DNA of 64,000 nt from JAURNZ01 sp036337715 (GTDB lineage: Bacteria; Pseudomonadota; Gammaproteobacteria; Comchoanobacterales; Comchoanobacteraceae). Shown here piece by piece: positions 1-7,471 of this stretch. Each line of letters starts with the position of its first letter. Within the stretch, counting starts at the first letter, position 1. Location of the stretch: contig JAYZDS010000009.1 of assembly GCA_036337715.1 (NCBI GenBank), positions 128,892 through 192,891 on the forward strand, given 5' to 3'. A program made the position numbers and the translations under genes. The notes beneath the pieces were generated by a model. That model did not search any database, was not told where the DNA came from, and was given only the letters and a program-made list of their open reading frames with translations.

Positions 1-162
1 GAAATTTTAAGCCCTTTAAAAACATTAAAAAGAGGTTATGGCATTATTCTAAATAAAAACAAAAAAGCAATTAGCTCCGTAAAACAGTTAAGCCCAAAAG
101 AAGATGTTAAGATTAAGTTGGAAGATGGTAGTGCTTTAGCAACCATCAAAGAATTGATTTAA
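1..162 (+). CDS. xseA: Exodeoxyribonuclease VII large subunit, C-terminal fragment
   Basis: Only the last 53 codons are in the window; the frame is open from base 1 to a TAA at 160-162. The translation starts EILSPLKTLKRGYGI, the conserved C-terminal signature of XseA (LSPLxTLxRGY), and ends in the usual short beta-rich tail. XseA with XseB forms the nuclease that degrades single-stranded DNA to oligonucleotides in the cytoplasm. A short hairpin with a T-run follows at 188-209 and probably ends the transcript. The identification rests on the tail motif alone, but that motif is distinctive. Confidence 0.85.
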   Translation, partial: EILSPLKTLKRGYGIILNKNKKAISSVKQLSPKEDVKIKLEDGSALATIKELI

Positions 163-187
163 CCATAAAGCTGCAGCACCACTGTTA

Positions 188-209
188 GGCAAGCCCTGCC
201 GTTTTTATT
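188..209 (+). terminator. Possible Rho-independent terminator after xseA
   Basis: GGCA (188-191) can pair with TGCC (197-200) around a 5-base loop, directly followed by GTTTTTATT. The stem is only 4 bp, so this is a weak terminator at best. It lies between xseA and the pilus-like cluster. Confidence 0.35.
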
Positions 210-284
210 ATCTACGAATTGTTTTGTATAAACTTCGCAATTACTGTATTGAACAAAAAGCATACTCTTAATAAGCTTTTTCAA

Positions 285-554
285 ATGATGAAGTTTGTCT
301 TTTTTATTTTCATAGCTTACAGCATATGCTTTTTAGTCATAGCAAATAAAAAAAATCAACGAACAAACATCCCTGGTATACTTAAAAACATCTCTTCATT
401 ATCAATTAACCACTTGGTCATATATGAGAACTGTATTGAGATAGAGGGTAAAACGCAAACGCTTAACAAACTATTTAGCACGCTTGAAGACTTGCCATTA
501 TGTAATACTTTAATAACCCGACAAGAAAAAACTTATGTATATTTTTCAACCTAG
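285..554 (+). CDS. Small single-span membrane protein, PilN/HofN-like
   Basis: An 89-residue protein with an N-terminal hydrophobic segment (about residues 3-19) followed by a short soluble domain. The stretch INHLVIYENCIEIEGKTQT, then LNKLFSTLEDLP, resembles the C-terminal fold of PilN/HofN inner-membrane pilus assembly proteins (a 'gn.l.l.G.a.s....l...L' pattern). The resemblance is weak and by eye. It is followed by two overlapping genes, the last a secretin, which supports a pilN-O-Q or hofN-O-Q relationship. I chose the ATG at 285 (288 is equally possible) over the upstream frame start at 219, because it places the hydrophobic helix at the N-terminus. It is much shorter than a normal PilN (about 180 residues) and no pilM is visible upstream. 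Confidence 0.5.
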   Translation: MMKFVFFIFIAYSICFLVIANKKNQRTNIPGILKNISSLSINHLVIYENCIEIEGKTQTLNKLFSTLEDLPLCNTLITRQEKTYVYFST

Positions 555-822
555 CCCTATATACATACTTTTACTTGTTTGCCTTAGCGGCTCTTTTGCC
601 TCGACCAATGTGTTTGCCGTCAAATCCTTTCAACTCGAAATAAATACACTCTTACAAATTCAAACCCCTAACTATATCGGGATAAACGATTGTTTACATA
701 TTGAAACAAACATTTCTTGGCAAACCTTACAAGTCATTGCAGCTAAAATTAATCACTGGCATAAATTTGAAATTAAGAAAGATAGTCAGGGCCTTTTTTT
801 TCTTGGAGATATATGCAAATAG
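535..822 (+). CDS. Small exported protein in pilus/competence-like cluster
   Basis: A 95-residue protein with a hydrophobic N-terminal segment (about residues 8-28) that could be a signal peptide or anchor, then a soluble region with WQTLQVIAAKINHW. It overlaps the preceding gene by 20 bases and the following secretin gene by 10 bases, so the three are almost certainly translationally coupled. From position it would be the PilO/PilP or HofO/HofP counterpart that links the inner-membrane platform to the secretin. The sequence alone does not establish this. Confidence 0.45.
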   Translation: MYIFQPSPIYILLLVCLSGSFASTNVFAVKSFQLEINTLLQIQTPNYIGINDCLHIETNISWQTLQVIAAKINHWHKFEIKKDSQGLFFLGDICK

Positions 823-1904
823 TGCTAATCATGCTGGTTGGCATACTATTATTAGGACCATCGACTCACAATCCATTCTCAGGAATTCATGTAGATTCCC
901 AAAAAGATGGTTTTGTAGTCTCTGCTGAAGATGCTTCCCTCAGTGAGATCATCGAAGAAATATGCTGGTCAACAAAACGACCATGTCATACAGAAAACAT
1001 CAATGAAAAAATAAATTTTCCACCTACTTTTTTTAAAAACGATGAATGGCAAGAGTGGCTAAACACTCATTTTCAAATTAATTTTTATCCTGCCACACAA
1101 ACATTTAAATCACCCAAACAAACCAAGCACAAAATCATTAGAGATATGTATAAACCGAGTTTTCAAAAGCCATCTGAGTTGAAGAAGAAGCTGCAAAAAA
1201 GTATAGAGTCAAATAGAGTTATTTTAAAAGATATCGATGTACTTAATACGTTATATATTTATGCCAATATTGACAAAATGACTGATATCAAACAGCTTGC
1301 TCAAAAGCTAGATTGTCAACCACCACATATTTTAGCCAAGATTGATGTTATTTCTGTCTCTTCAGAAGCACTCCGAGATCTTGGCGTTGATGTTTTTGGC
1401 ACATGGCTTAAGCTTAGCCATAATCAAATTTTAGGCCTCGAGCTTTTAAAAAAAATAACCATACTAGAAACGAAAGGACAAGCATCGTATCTTGCAAAAC
1501 CGACAAGTATTTTATTGCCAAATCAAAAAATGACAATAAAAAATCTTGAAAAAACAAAAGGGGTAACACAACCAGCAACCTTAGATTTATCCATGCAGTT
1601 TGATTTTCAAGGCAACGAGGGTATTTTTGCAACCTTTGAGCTTAAACATGTTTATTTAACTAACAATCAATTTACTGAGCATCAGTTTAAAAACAATACA
1701 TTACTTATCAATAATGAAGTTTCGCTTATTGGTGGACTAAGAGAAAAAAACATCGTTTTCGAAAATCACTGTTTCCCATGGATAGGAGAGATTCCAATTC
1801 TTGCAAACCTGTTGTGTCGCACAACAACTCACAACAAAGATCAAGTTGTTTTATTGTTTATTCATCCACAACGACTACAACGCTGTGTTCCATTACCCCA
1901 ATAA
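813..1904 (+). CDS. Secretin-family outer membrane protein, short PilQ/HofQ type
   Basis: A 363-residue protein with an N-terminal hydrophobic signal-like segment (residues 1-16). An STN-like domain follows at about 30-80 (DASLSEIIEEICW). The C-terminal secretin domain spans about 165-355. Diagnostic parts are IDVISVSSEALRDLGVD, a lip-like AKPTSILLPNQ region, the GGLREK motif near 306, and a final PWIGEIPILANLLCR then VVLLFIHP block. Secretins form multimeric outer-membrane channels for type IV pili, DNA uptake or type II secretion. At 363 residues it is closer in size to HofQ (about 410) than to PilQ (about 700), with no AMIN domains. It is the last gene of a three-gene overlapping cluster. 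Loss of the larger pilus genes next to it suggests a reduced DNA-uptake or pilus system. Confidence 0.75.
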   Translation: MQIVLIMLVGILLLGPSTHNPFSGIHVDSQKDGFVVSAEDASLSEIIEEICWSTKRPCHTENINEKINFPPTFFKNDEWQEWLNTHFQINFYPATQTFKSPKQTKHKIIRDMYKPSFQKPSELKKKLQKSIESNRVILKDIDVLNTLYIYANIDKMTDIKQLAQKLDCQPPHILAKIDVISVSSEALRDLGVDVFGTWLKLSHNQILGLELLKKITILETKGQASYLAKPTSILLPNQKMTIKNLEKTKGVTQPATLDLSMQFDFQGNEGIFATFELKHVYLTNNQFTEHQFKNNTLLINNEVSLIGGLREKNIVFENHCFPWIGEIPILANLLCRTTTHNKDQVVLLFIHPQRLQRCVPLPQ

Positions 1905-1908
1905 GAAT

Positions 1909-1937
1909 TTGACAATCATGGTAATTGTGTACATTAT
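1909..1937 (+). promoter_or_regulatory. Sigma-70 promoter of tRNA-Gln
   Basis: A perfect -35 TTGACA at 1909-1914 is separated by 17 bases from a -10-like CATTAT at 1932-1937. Initiation would fall near 1944, about 14 bases before the mature tRNA 5' end. The -35 box overlaps the region just after the secretin stop codon. Confidence 0.65.
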
Positions 1938-1957
1938 ATGTCTTATCGATAATCTGA

Positions 1958-2032
1958 TGGGGTGTCGCCAAGCGGTAAGGCACGGGGTTTTGATCCCCGC
2001 ATGCGTAGGTTCGAATCCTACCACCCCAGCCA
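1958..2032 (+). tRNA. glnX: tRNA-Gln (TTG anticodon)
   Basis: A complete cloverleaf of 75 bases. The acceptor TGGGGTG pairs with CACCCCA, the anticodon arm CGGGG-TTTTGAT-CCCCG gives anticodon TTG, the T-arm contains GGTTCGAATCC, and CCA is encoded at 2030-2032. In many gammaproteobacteria this tRNA directly precedes prs. Here a 583-codon gene lies between them, so the tRNA may mark an insertion point. Confidence 0.97.
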
Positions 2033-2140
2033 AAAAAAACTTCTTATCAATGCTTTTTAAATAAATCCGCAGAAAAGTTTAAGAATTTTTATTATTCATT
2101 ATTGAGAAAAGATTTTTTTTGACATAACGTAATACTCACC

Positions 2141-3892
2141 ATGAAAGATAAAACACCACCACAAATTTTTAATATCTCTTTAGACATACCCGAGATTAAT
2201 AGCCTAAACAACACTGAATATAAGATCCCTTGGATGCGGGCTGTATCAACGTATACACTTTGTTCCAAATACAATAAATACAACAATAAACACCTTAAGA
2301 ATTTATTAGAGACACTCGAGCAATTTAACACCCAACCAGAAAAACTAAAAAACCACATAAAAACCGTATTTTACTTTTTTTTCATTAATATTCTAGACAA
2401 TATTCAAGAGTATCCTGATTATGATATCTTTAAAAAAGCTTCTGCTATAGCTCAACCTTGGCACAACTATCAAGACGAGCTATATATACAAAAATGCCAC
2501 AAATATATCATGAGGCAATTAAAAAACCAGCATTTTTTCAATCTAAACGAAAGCCCTTTACACAATCTTGCATCACATAAAAACAAGCGCGCAAAAATCA
2601 CCATCCCATACCAACCTGAATTCTTAATAAAAATTTCGGCAAAACATACAAGTTTTGATCAAAAATACAAACCACCTACCAACCAATACTTTACACAAAT
2701 TGGCAGGAACTCATTATTTAAGTTTTCGGCTCATATTGCGCCACCAACTAAGCCCAAACTCCTTATAGAAGGGCTGGCACCTGATTTCAATGAAAAATTA
2801 ACGACAAACCTTATATCAAAAGGGCTTGCAGATGGTAACGGTGATTTAGTAGAAGATAATGACGGCAACCTCAAAATATGTACCCCAAAAGGCAGGGAGC
2901 TATTTCAAAAAATACTTGAGGAGCCTTGCTTTAGTCGAAAAATCACAAAGGAAGCCAGTGAAATCATCCAGAAAAATTATTTAAACATAATGGAGAAAAG
3001 AAAATCTCTTGAAGGATTTAGCTACACACACTCATTAGCGTTAACTATAGCTTGTTTGACTGAAGATACGAATGTTGGAAAACTGCCAGAACCACTGCTG
3101 CAAGAAGTTCAACGCCTTACAGACATTGCATACCAAATAAGCTGCATGGTTAATCAAGTCTACTCAACTCCAGAAGGAGACACTAAAACCGTTTTTTGCC
3201 CACAAGACAACACCTTTTGCTACAACCTTGCAAGAGATATTATTGAACAAATAATAGAAAACAAAAAAACACTCATATTACAAAGCGGGCCACCAGTCAA
3301 AAATGACGGAAAATTTTCAACACACGCTTTTTATGTCACACTTAAATACTTGGAAGGCAACCGGCTAGAAATCATTTTAGTCGATGGTGGGTCAGGGTCA
3401 AAATACTTCACCCCCGTTAAAAAAAACAAAAAAGATTTACAACAAAATGAATTCCACTACGCTGCTTTTAAGCCAGTTTCTCTAGATGATGGGGAGATGG
3501 TTAAAGTCGTCCAGAATTACATTTTTTCAATACTCATCCTACCATACACACTTAGTGATAAAAACACTGACAAAGAAACAAAGTATGACAATGAAGAAAT
3601 AGGACCATCACCAAGATGCCATGAACGGTTATGGGAAAATATCTTTTTAGTCCAAAAAGAAGATGGTCAATTTTTCAAAGGCTATCAGGAGAAATGCTAT
3701 AAATTAGAGCGCTCAACCCTGAACCAAACTTTTAAAAAACAGGTTACAGGCAACTGCACTATACATAATTTTAAAAAAGCGCTACTAATTGCCACGGGCA
3801 TGTCAGCCATAGACTATGGCAGGCTTGAAGACACTTTGGTTCTTGGGCTAGACCAGTTGATAAACAAGCACGAGATGCAGTGTAAGGCATAG
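2141..3892 (+). CDS. Unrecognised 583-residue protein, candidate clan CE-like cysteine protease or acetyltransferase effector
   Basis: I do not recognise the whole protein. It has no signal peptide or clear membrane span and is Lys/Asn-rich. In the C-terminal third, His395 (in THAFYVTLKYLEG) is followed 20 residues later by Asp415 (IILVDGG, with Glu410 nearby). Further on, Gln534 precedes Cys539 in KQVTGNCTIHN. The linear order His, Asp/Glu, Gln, Cys, with Gln five residues before Cys, is that of clan CE enzymes (Ulp1/SENP, adenain, YopJ), and the 20-residue His-acid spacing matches them. The 124-residue acid-to-Cys gap is longer than usual. The gene sits between tRNA-Gln and prs, a pair often adjacent elsewhere, so it looks inserted. 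A secreted host-directed effector is a reasonable inference, not shown by the sequence. Confidence 0.45.
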   Translation: MKDKTPPQIFNISLDIPEINSLNNTEYKIPWMRAVSTYTLCSKYNKYNNKHLKNLLETLEQFNTQPEKLKNHIKTVFYFFFINILDNIQEYPDYDIFKKASAIAQPWHNYQDELYIQKCHKYIMRQLKNQHFFNLNESPLHNLASHKNKRAKITIPYQPEFLIKISAKHTSFDQKYKPPTNQYFTQIGRNSLFKFSAHIAPPTKPKLLIEGLAPDFNEKLTTNLISKGLADGNGDLVEDNDGNLKICTPKGRELFQKILEEPCFSRKITKEASEIIQKNYLNIMEKRKSLEGFSYTHSLALTIACLTEDTNVGKLPEPLLQEVQRLTDIAYQISCMVNQVYSTPEGDTKTVFCPQDNTFCYNLARDIIEQIIENKKTLILQSGPPVKNDGKFSTHAFYVTLKYLEGNRLEIILVDGGSGSKYFTPVKKNKKDLQQNEFHYAAFKPVSLDDGEMVKVVQNYIFSILILPYTLSDKNTDKETKYDNEEIGPSPRCHERLWENIFLVQKEDGQFFKGYQEKCYKLERSTLNQTFKKQVTGNCTIHNFKKALLIATGMSAIDYGRLEDTLVLGLDQLINKHEMQCKA

Positions 3893-4029
3893 TTTTTTAA
3901 ACTTAATAACATATAAAACCAACCTCTACCAAAACATACCCCACTCCCCTTTTTTTTAATTAACTAAGATTCTTTCCCAAAAATTAATTTTTACATGAAA
4001 AACATTGTTTTATTGTATATACTTTTTAA

Positions 4030-4974
4030 ATGATGAAAGATATGTTTATAATACACGGCAATACGAACGAAGCGCTCGCCCACACTGTCGCAAAATCTCT
4101 TAATTGTCACATCATCAGCAACTGTGTAAAACGGTTTAGTGATGGAGAAGTTATGGTTGAAATCAATGAGAATGTTAGAGGCAAACATGCCTGCATCATT
4201 CAATCAACCTGCGACCCTGTAAACACATCCTTAATGGAAATATTATTAATTGCAGATGCACTCAAAAGGGCTTCTGTAACTTACATTACAGTTGTCATCC
4301 CTTATTTTGGATATGCTCGACAAGATAGGCGACCACGATCGTCGCGTGTTCCAATAAGTGCTAAACTAATAGCTAATTTAATCGCTGTAGCAGGCATTTC
4401 CAGGGTTGTAACTGTTGATTTACACGCCGACCAGATTCAAGGATTCTTTGATATCCCTGTTGATAATATTTATTTTTCAAAGCTTATCATGGAGGACTTA
4501 ATCAATCATCCTTCTAAAAACCCCGTGATCGTATCCCCAGATATTGGTGGGCTTGTTAGAGCAAGGTCTATTGCGAAACAATTTAAAGACAGTGATATTG
4601 CCATTGTCGATAAACGAAGACAAAAAGCCAATCAAGTCGAAGTAATGAATATCATTGGTGATGTTAAAGATAAAGATTGTTTCATCATTGATGATATTGT
4701 TGATACCGCGGGCACGCTTTGCAAAGCTGCAGCCTTCTTAAAAGAGAAGGGCGCAAAAAAAATCATATCATATTGCACCCATCCAGTACTCTCTGGGAAA
4801 GCCATTGAAAACCTTGAAAACTCACCTATTGACACTTTAAAAGTAGCAAATTCTATTCCTTTAAACACAGAATCCAAAAAATCGTCTAAAATAGAAGTAT
4901 TGGATATAGGACCAATGCTTGCTGAAACACTACATCGTATTAGTCTCAGTAAGTCGGTCAGTGATATGTTTTAA
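4030..4974 (+). CDS. prs: Ribose-phosphate pyrophosphokinase (PRPP synthetase)
   Basis: It converts ribose-5-phosphate and ATP to PRPP for purine, pyrimidine, histidine and NAD synthesis in the cytoplasm. The 314-residue length is normal for the family. Visible signatures are FSDGEVMVEINENVRG, the RQDRRPRSSRVPISAK flexible loop near 97, DLHADQIQGFFDIPVDN near 130 and the PRPP-binding DDIVDTAGTL near 221. The start could also be the ATG at 4042 (MFIIHGN), which aligns with the usual N-terminus and has a GAAAGA just upstream. It leads the prs-rplY-pth-ychF run, with 11 bases to rplY. Confidence 0.97.
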   Translation: MMKDMFIIHGNTNEALAHTVAKSLNCHIISNCVKRFSDGEVMVEINENVRGKHACIIQSTCDPVNTSLMEILLIADALKRASVTYITVVIPYFGYARQDRRPRSSRVPISAKLIANLIAVAGISRVVTVDLHADQIQGFFDIPVDNIYFSKLIMEDLINHPSKNPVIVSPDIGGLVRARSIAKQFKDSDIAIVDKRRQKANQVEVMNIIGDVKDKDCFIIDDIVDTAGTLCKAAAFLKEKGAKKIISYCTHPVLSGKAIENLENSPIDTLKVANSIPLNTESKKSSKIEVLDIGPMLAETLHRISLSKSVSDMF

Positions 4975-4985
4975 AGGAAGAAATC

Positions 4986-5669
4986 ATGAACAAACAAATT
5001 GAACTTAAGACGGCCATAAGGTCAAGTAAAGCTAATTTAAAAGAATTTATACCTGCCGTAGTCTATGGTGGAAAAAGTCAAAATCAGCTTATTGAAATAG
5101 ATACCAAGACTATTGAACGCGTTTTTCACACAAATGCATTTCATACACATGTTATAAACTTAGTTATTGATAACAAAAAAACACCAGTTTTACTCAAAGA
5201 TTGGCAATTAAATGCTATCAGTAGAAAAGTGACGCACATGGACTTTTTCAGAATTACCGCAAATAATCCTGTAGACATAGATGTACCAGTCAGAGTTATT
5301 GGTGAGGATCAATGTACTGCAATTACCGATGAAAAAGGTGTTTTACAGCTTCATATGACTGAAATTAGTTCTCAATGTCTACCAAAAGATATTCCTGAGC
5401 ATATTGATGTGGACATTAGCAACCTTGCCTTAAAAGAAAGCATTCATGCAAGCGACTTAACAGCACCATCTGGTGTAACTTTTAATATTCAAATTGATGA
5501 AACACACAATCCAACAATCTTATCTATCCAACCACCAATCATTGAAGAGGTTGAAGAGGTTGAAGAGGTTGAAGAAGAAATGATAGCAGATGAAGCTCAG
5601 GTTGAAGCTAAAGAAGCTAATAATAATATTGAAACAACAACAGAAACAAAGGATAATGAATCGGAGTAA
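4986..5669 (+). CDS. rplY: 50S ribosomal protein L25, long CTC form
   Basis: It binds 5S rRNA in the large ribosomal subunit. At 227 residues this is the long general-stress CTC type: an N-terminal L25 domain (about 1-95, with VVYGG and HMDFFRI) plus a C-terminal TL5-like beta domain (about 96-180). A highly acidic tail of about 45 residues ends the protein. The tail holds the repeated triplet EEV from a perfect 9-base tandem repeat at 5544-5570. An AAGGAAG ribosome-binding site sits just before the ATG. It lies 11 bases after prs and 21 before pth, the common gammaproteobacterial order. Confidence 0.95.
   Translation: MNKQIELKTAIRSSKANLKEFIPAVVYGGKSQNQLIEIDTKTIERVFHTNAFHTHVINLVIDNKKTPVLLKDWQLNAISRKVTHMDFFRITANNPVDIDVPVRVIGEDQCTAITDEKGVLQLHMTEISSQCLPKDIPEHIDVDISNLALKESIHASDLTAPSGVTFNIQIDETHNPTILSIQPPIIEEVEEVEEVEEEMIADEAQVEAKEANNNIETTTETKDNESE
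5544..5570 (+). repeat. Three 9-base tandem repeats in the rplY acidic tail
   Basis: The unit GAAGAGGTT occurs three times without change (5544-5552, 5553-5561, 5562-5570), followed by a diverged GAAGAAGAA. It encodes repeats of Glu-Glu-Val. Being a multiple of three, copy-number change would alter tail length without breaking the frame. Confidence 0.9.
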
Positions 5670-5690
5670 CCGTATCCAATATAGCCGAAT

Positions 5691-6257
5691 ATGATTAAAC
5701 TGATGTGTGGCCTCGGAAACCCAGGCGCTAACTATACAAACACAAGACATAATGCTGGTCGCTGGTTAATCAATGCATTTGCACAAACCTTGAATACCAC
5801 GCCTGTTAAGGAAAAAAAAGGTGGATACTGGCGCAGTGGAAAAATAGAAGACCAGACCATCTATTTTTTTGAATCCAGTGCTTATATGAACGAATGTGGC
5901 AAATCAATTGCCGACTTTGCTAGATATTATAAAATTAAAGCCGAAGAAATACTGATTGCCTATGACGAGCTTGCTTTAGATCCAGGTATTATAAAATTAA
6001 AACAGGGTGGGGGTAGCAATGGACATAATGGTATCAAAGATTGCATTAAGCATTTCGAAAAACCTGATTTTTATAGACTAAAAATTGGTATCGGAAGACC
6101 ATTTGACACTTCCATGACAAAAGATTACGTGTTAAAATCGCCTAATATTTCTGAAAAAGACCTTATTTACAACGCCATTGGTGAGACAATCACGCAAATG
6201 CACTTATTAGGACTTGGTCAATTTCAGCCATTCATGCATAATTTACATACGAGATAA
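5691..6257 (+). CDS. pth: Peptidyl-tRNA hydrolase
   Basis: It releases tRNA from peptidyl-tRNAs that drop off the ribosome. The 188-residue length is normal. The N-terminus MCGLGNPGANYTNTRHNAG carries the conserved GLGNPG and the catalytic His in TRHNAG. Further family blocks are FMN-loop-like SAYMNECGKS, the DELALDPGIIKLKQGGG stretch with GSNGHNGIKD, and RLKIGIGRP. It lies between rplY and ychF in the standard order and is probably co-transcribed with both. Confidence 0.97.
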   Translation: MIKLMCGLGNPGANYTNTRHNAGRWLINAFAQTLNTTPVKEKKGGYWRSGKIEDQTIYFFESSAYMNECGKSIADFARYYKIKAEEILIAYDELALDPGIIKLKQGGGSNGHNGIKDCIKHFEKPDFYRLKIGIGRPFDTSMTKDYVLKSPNISEKDLIYNAIGETITQMHLLGLGQFQPFMHNLHTR

Positions 6258-6262
6258 TTAAT

Positions 6263-7345
6263 ATGGGCTTTAAATGTGGTATTGTTGGGCTTCCCAACGT
6301 TGGCAAATCAACTTTATTCAATGCATTGACTTCTGGTAAGGCAGTTGCAAGCAATTATCCATTTTGTACCATTGAGCCCAATGTTGGGATGGTTGCAGTA
6401 CCAGACGATAGGCTTAATCAAATTCAAAACATTGTTGAAAGCCAGCAGGTTATTCCAGCTTCAATGCATTTTGTAGATATTGCAGGCCTGGTTAAAAATG
6501 CTTCTAAGGGTGATGGACTTGGCAATCAATTCCTAGCAAACATAAGAGAAACGCAAGCCATCGCACATGTTGTAAGATGTTTTGACAATGATGACATTAC
6601 CCATGTTGAAGGTAAAATTGACCCTTTGTCAGATGTTGAAATAATAGAAACAGAACTATTACTTTCTGACATGGAACGAGTAGAGAAACAAATTGAAAAA
6701 ACAAAAAAAGTAGCCAAGTCTGGAAATAAAGAAGGCAAAGCTCATCTTGCGAAATTAGAAAACTTATTAAGCCTTTTAAGTGATTTTAACTTAGCAGATA
6801 CATCAGAAGACCAAAGAAGTTTAGCTAATGAACTTGGCTTACTTTCGTTTAAGCCAATCATGTATGTTGCAAACGTAGACGAAAAAAGCCTTGAGGGTAA
6901 TGAATATGTTCACAAACTTCAAAGTTATGCAGCAAAACACGATAGACCATGCATTATTGTTTGCGCAAACATAGAAGCTGAATTGTCAGAGTTAAACCAA
7001 GAAGAACAAGTTGCATTCCTCGAAGATCTCGGTTTAAAAGAGTCTGGATTAAACAGATTGATACAGTGTGGTTATAATCTATTAAACCTACATAATTATT
7101 TTACCGCAGGCCCAAAAGAAATTAGAGCTTGGACAGTACCCATTGGAACCAATGCGCAACTAGCAGCTAAGGTGATTCATACTGATTTTTATAAAAAATT
7201 TATTAGAGCAGAAGTAATCAGCTTTCAGCACTTCATTAGTGATGGCGGTACGCAGCAAGCCAAGCAGAAAGGACATCTACAAGTAGAGGGCAAAGATTAT
7301 ACTGTGAAAAACGGGGATATAATCTACTTTTTAATAGGGAAATAA
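6263..7345 (+). CDS. ychF: Redox-responsive ribosome-binding ATPase YchF/OLA1
   Basis: A universally conserved OBG-family P-loop protein that prefers ATP and associates with ribosomes. The 360-residue length is standard. The G1 loop is GLPNVGKST (9-17), followed by NYPFCTIEPN (switch I), DIAGLVKNASKGDGLGN (G3) and a variant NVDE in place of NKxD, which explains the ATP preference. A coiled-coil insertion occupies about 130-165 and a C-terminal TGS domain about 280-360. It is only 5 bases after pth, so the two are coupled. Confidence 0.97.
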   Translation: MGFKCGIVGLPNVGKSTLFNALTSGKAVASNYPFCTIEPNVGMVAVPDDRLNQIQNIVESQQVIPASMHFVDIAGLVKNASKGDGLGNQFLANIRETQAIAHVVRCFDNDDITHVEGKIDPLSDVEIIETELLLSDMERVEKQIEKTKKVAKSGNKEGKAHLAKLENLLSLLSDFNLADTSEDQRSLANELGLLSFKPIMYVANVDEKSLEGNEYVHKLQSYAAKHDRPCIIVCANIEAELSELNQEEQVAFLEDLGLKESGLNRLIQCGYNLLNLHNYFTAGPKEIRAWTVPIGTNAQLAAKVIHTDFYKKFIRAEVISFQHFISDGGTQQAKQKGHLQVEGKDYTVKNGDIIYFLIGK

Positions 7346-7436
7346 ACCCCATAAAACATAACAAAAAACTTACATCTGCGCACTATAATCCATAAAAACG
7401 TACTTTTTTACGCACAACGCAAAGAACCATTAACCC

Positions 7437-7466
7437 TTGCTTTAACTGTATCTATTTAAGCATAAT
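7437..7466 (+). promoter_or_regulatory. Possible sigma-70 promoter of the AAA-SPOR gene
   Basis: TTGCTT (7437-7442), an 18-base spacer and CATAAT (7461-7466). Initiation would fall near 7473, after the first ATG at 7472, which favours the in-frame ATG at 7496 as the true start. Confidence 0.4.
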
Positions 7467-7471
7467 TATAA

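Noticed and set aside
2033..4029. Integrase-type island with duplicated tRNA 3' end at tRNA-Gln
   Set aside because: No integrase gene is present and I found no repeat of the tRNA 3' end before prs. An old insertion remains possible, but no attachment-site pair is supported.
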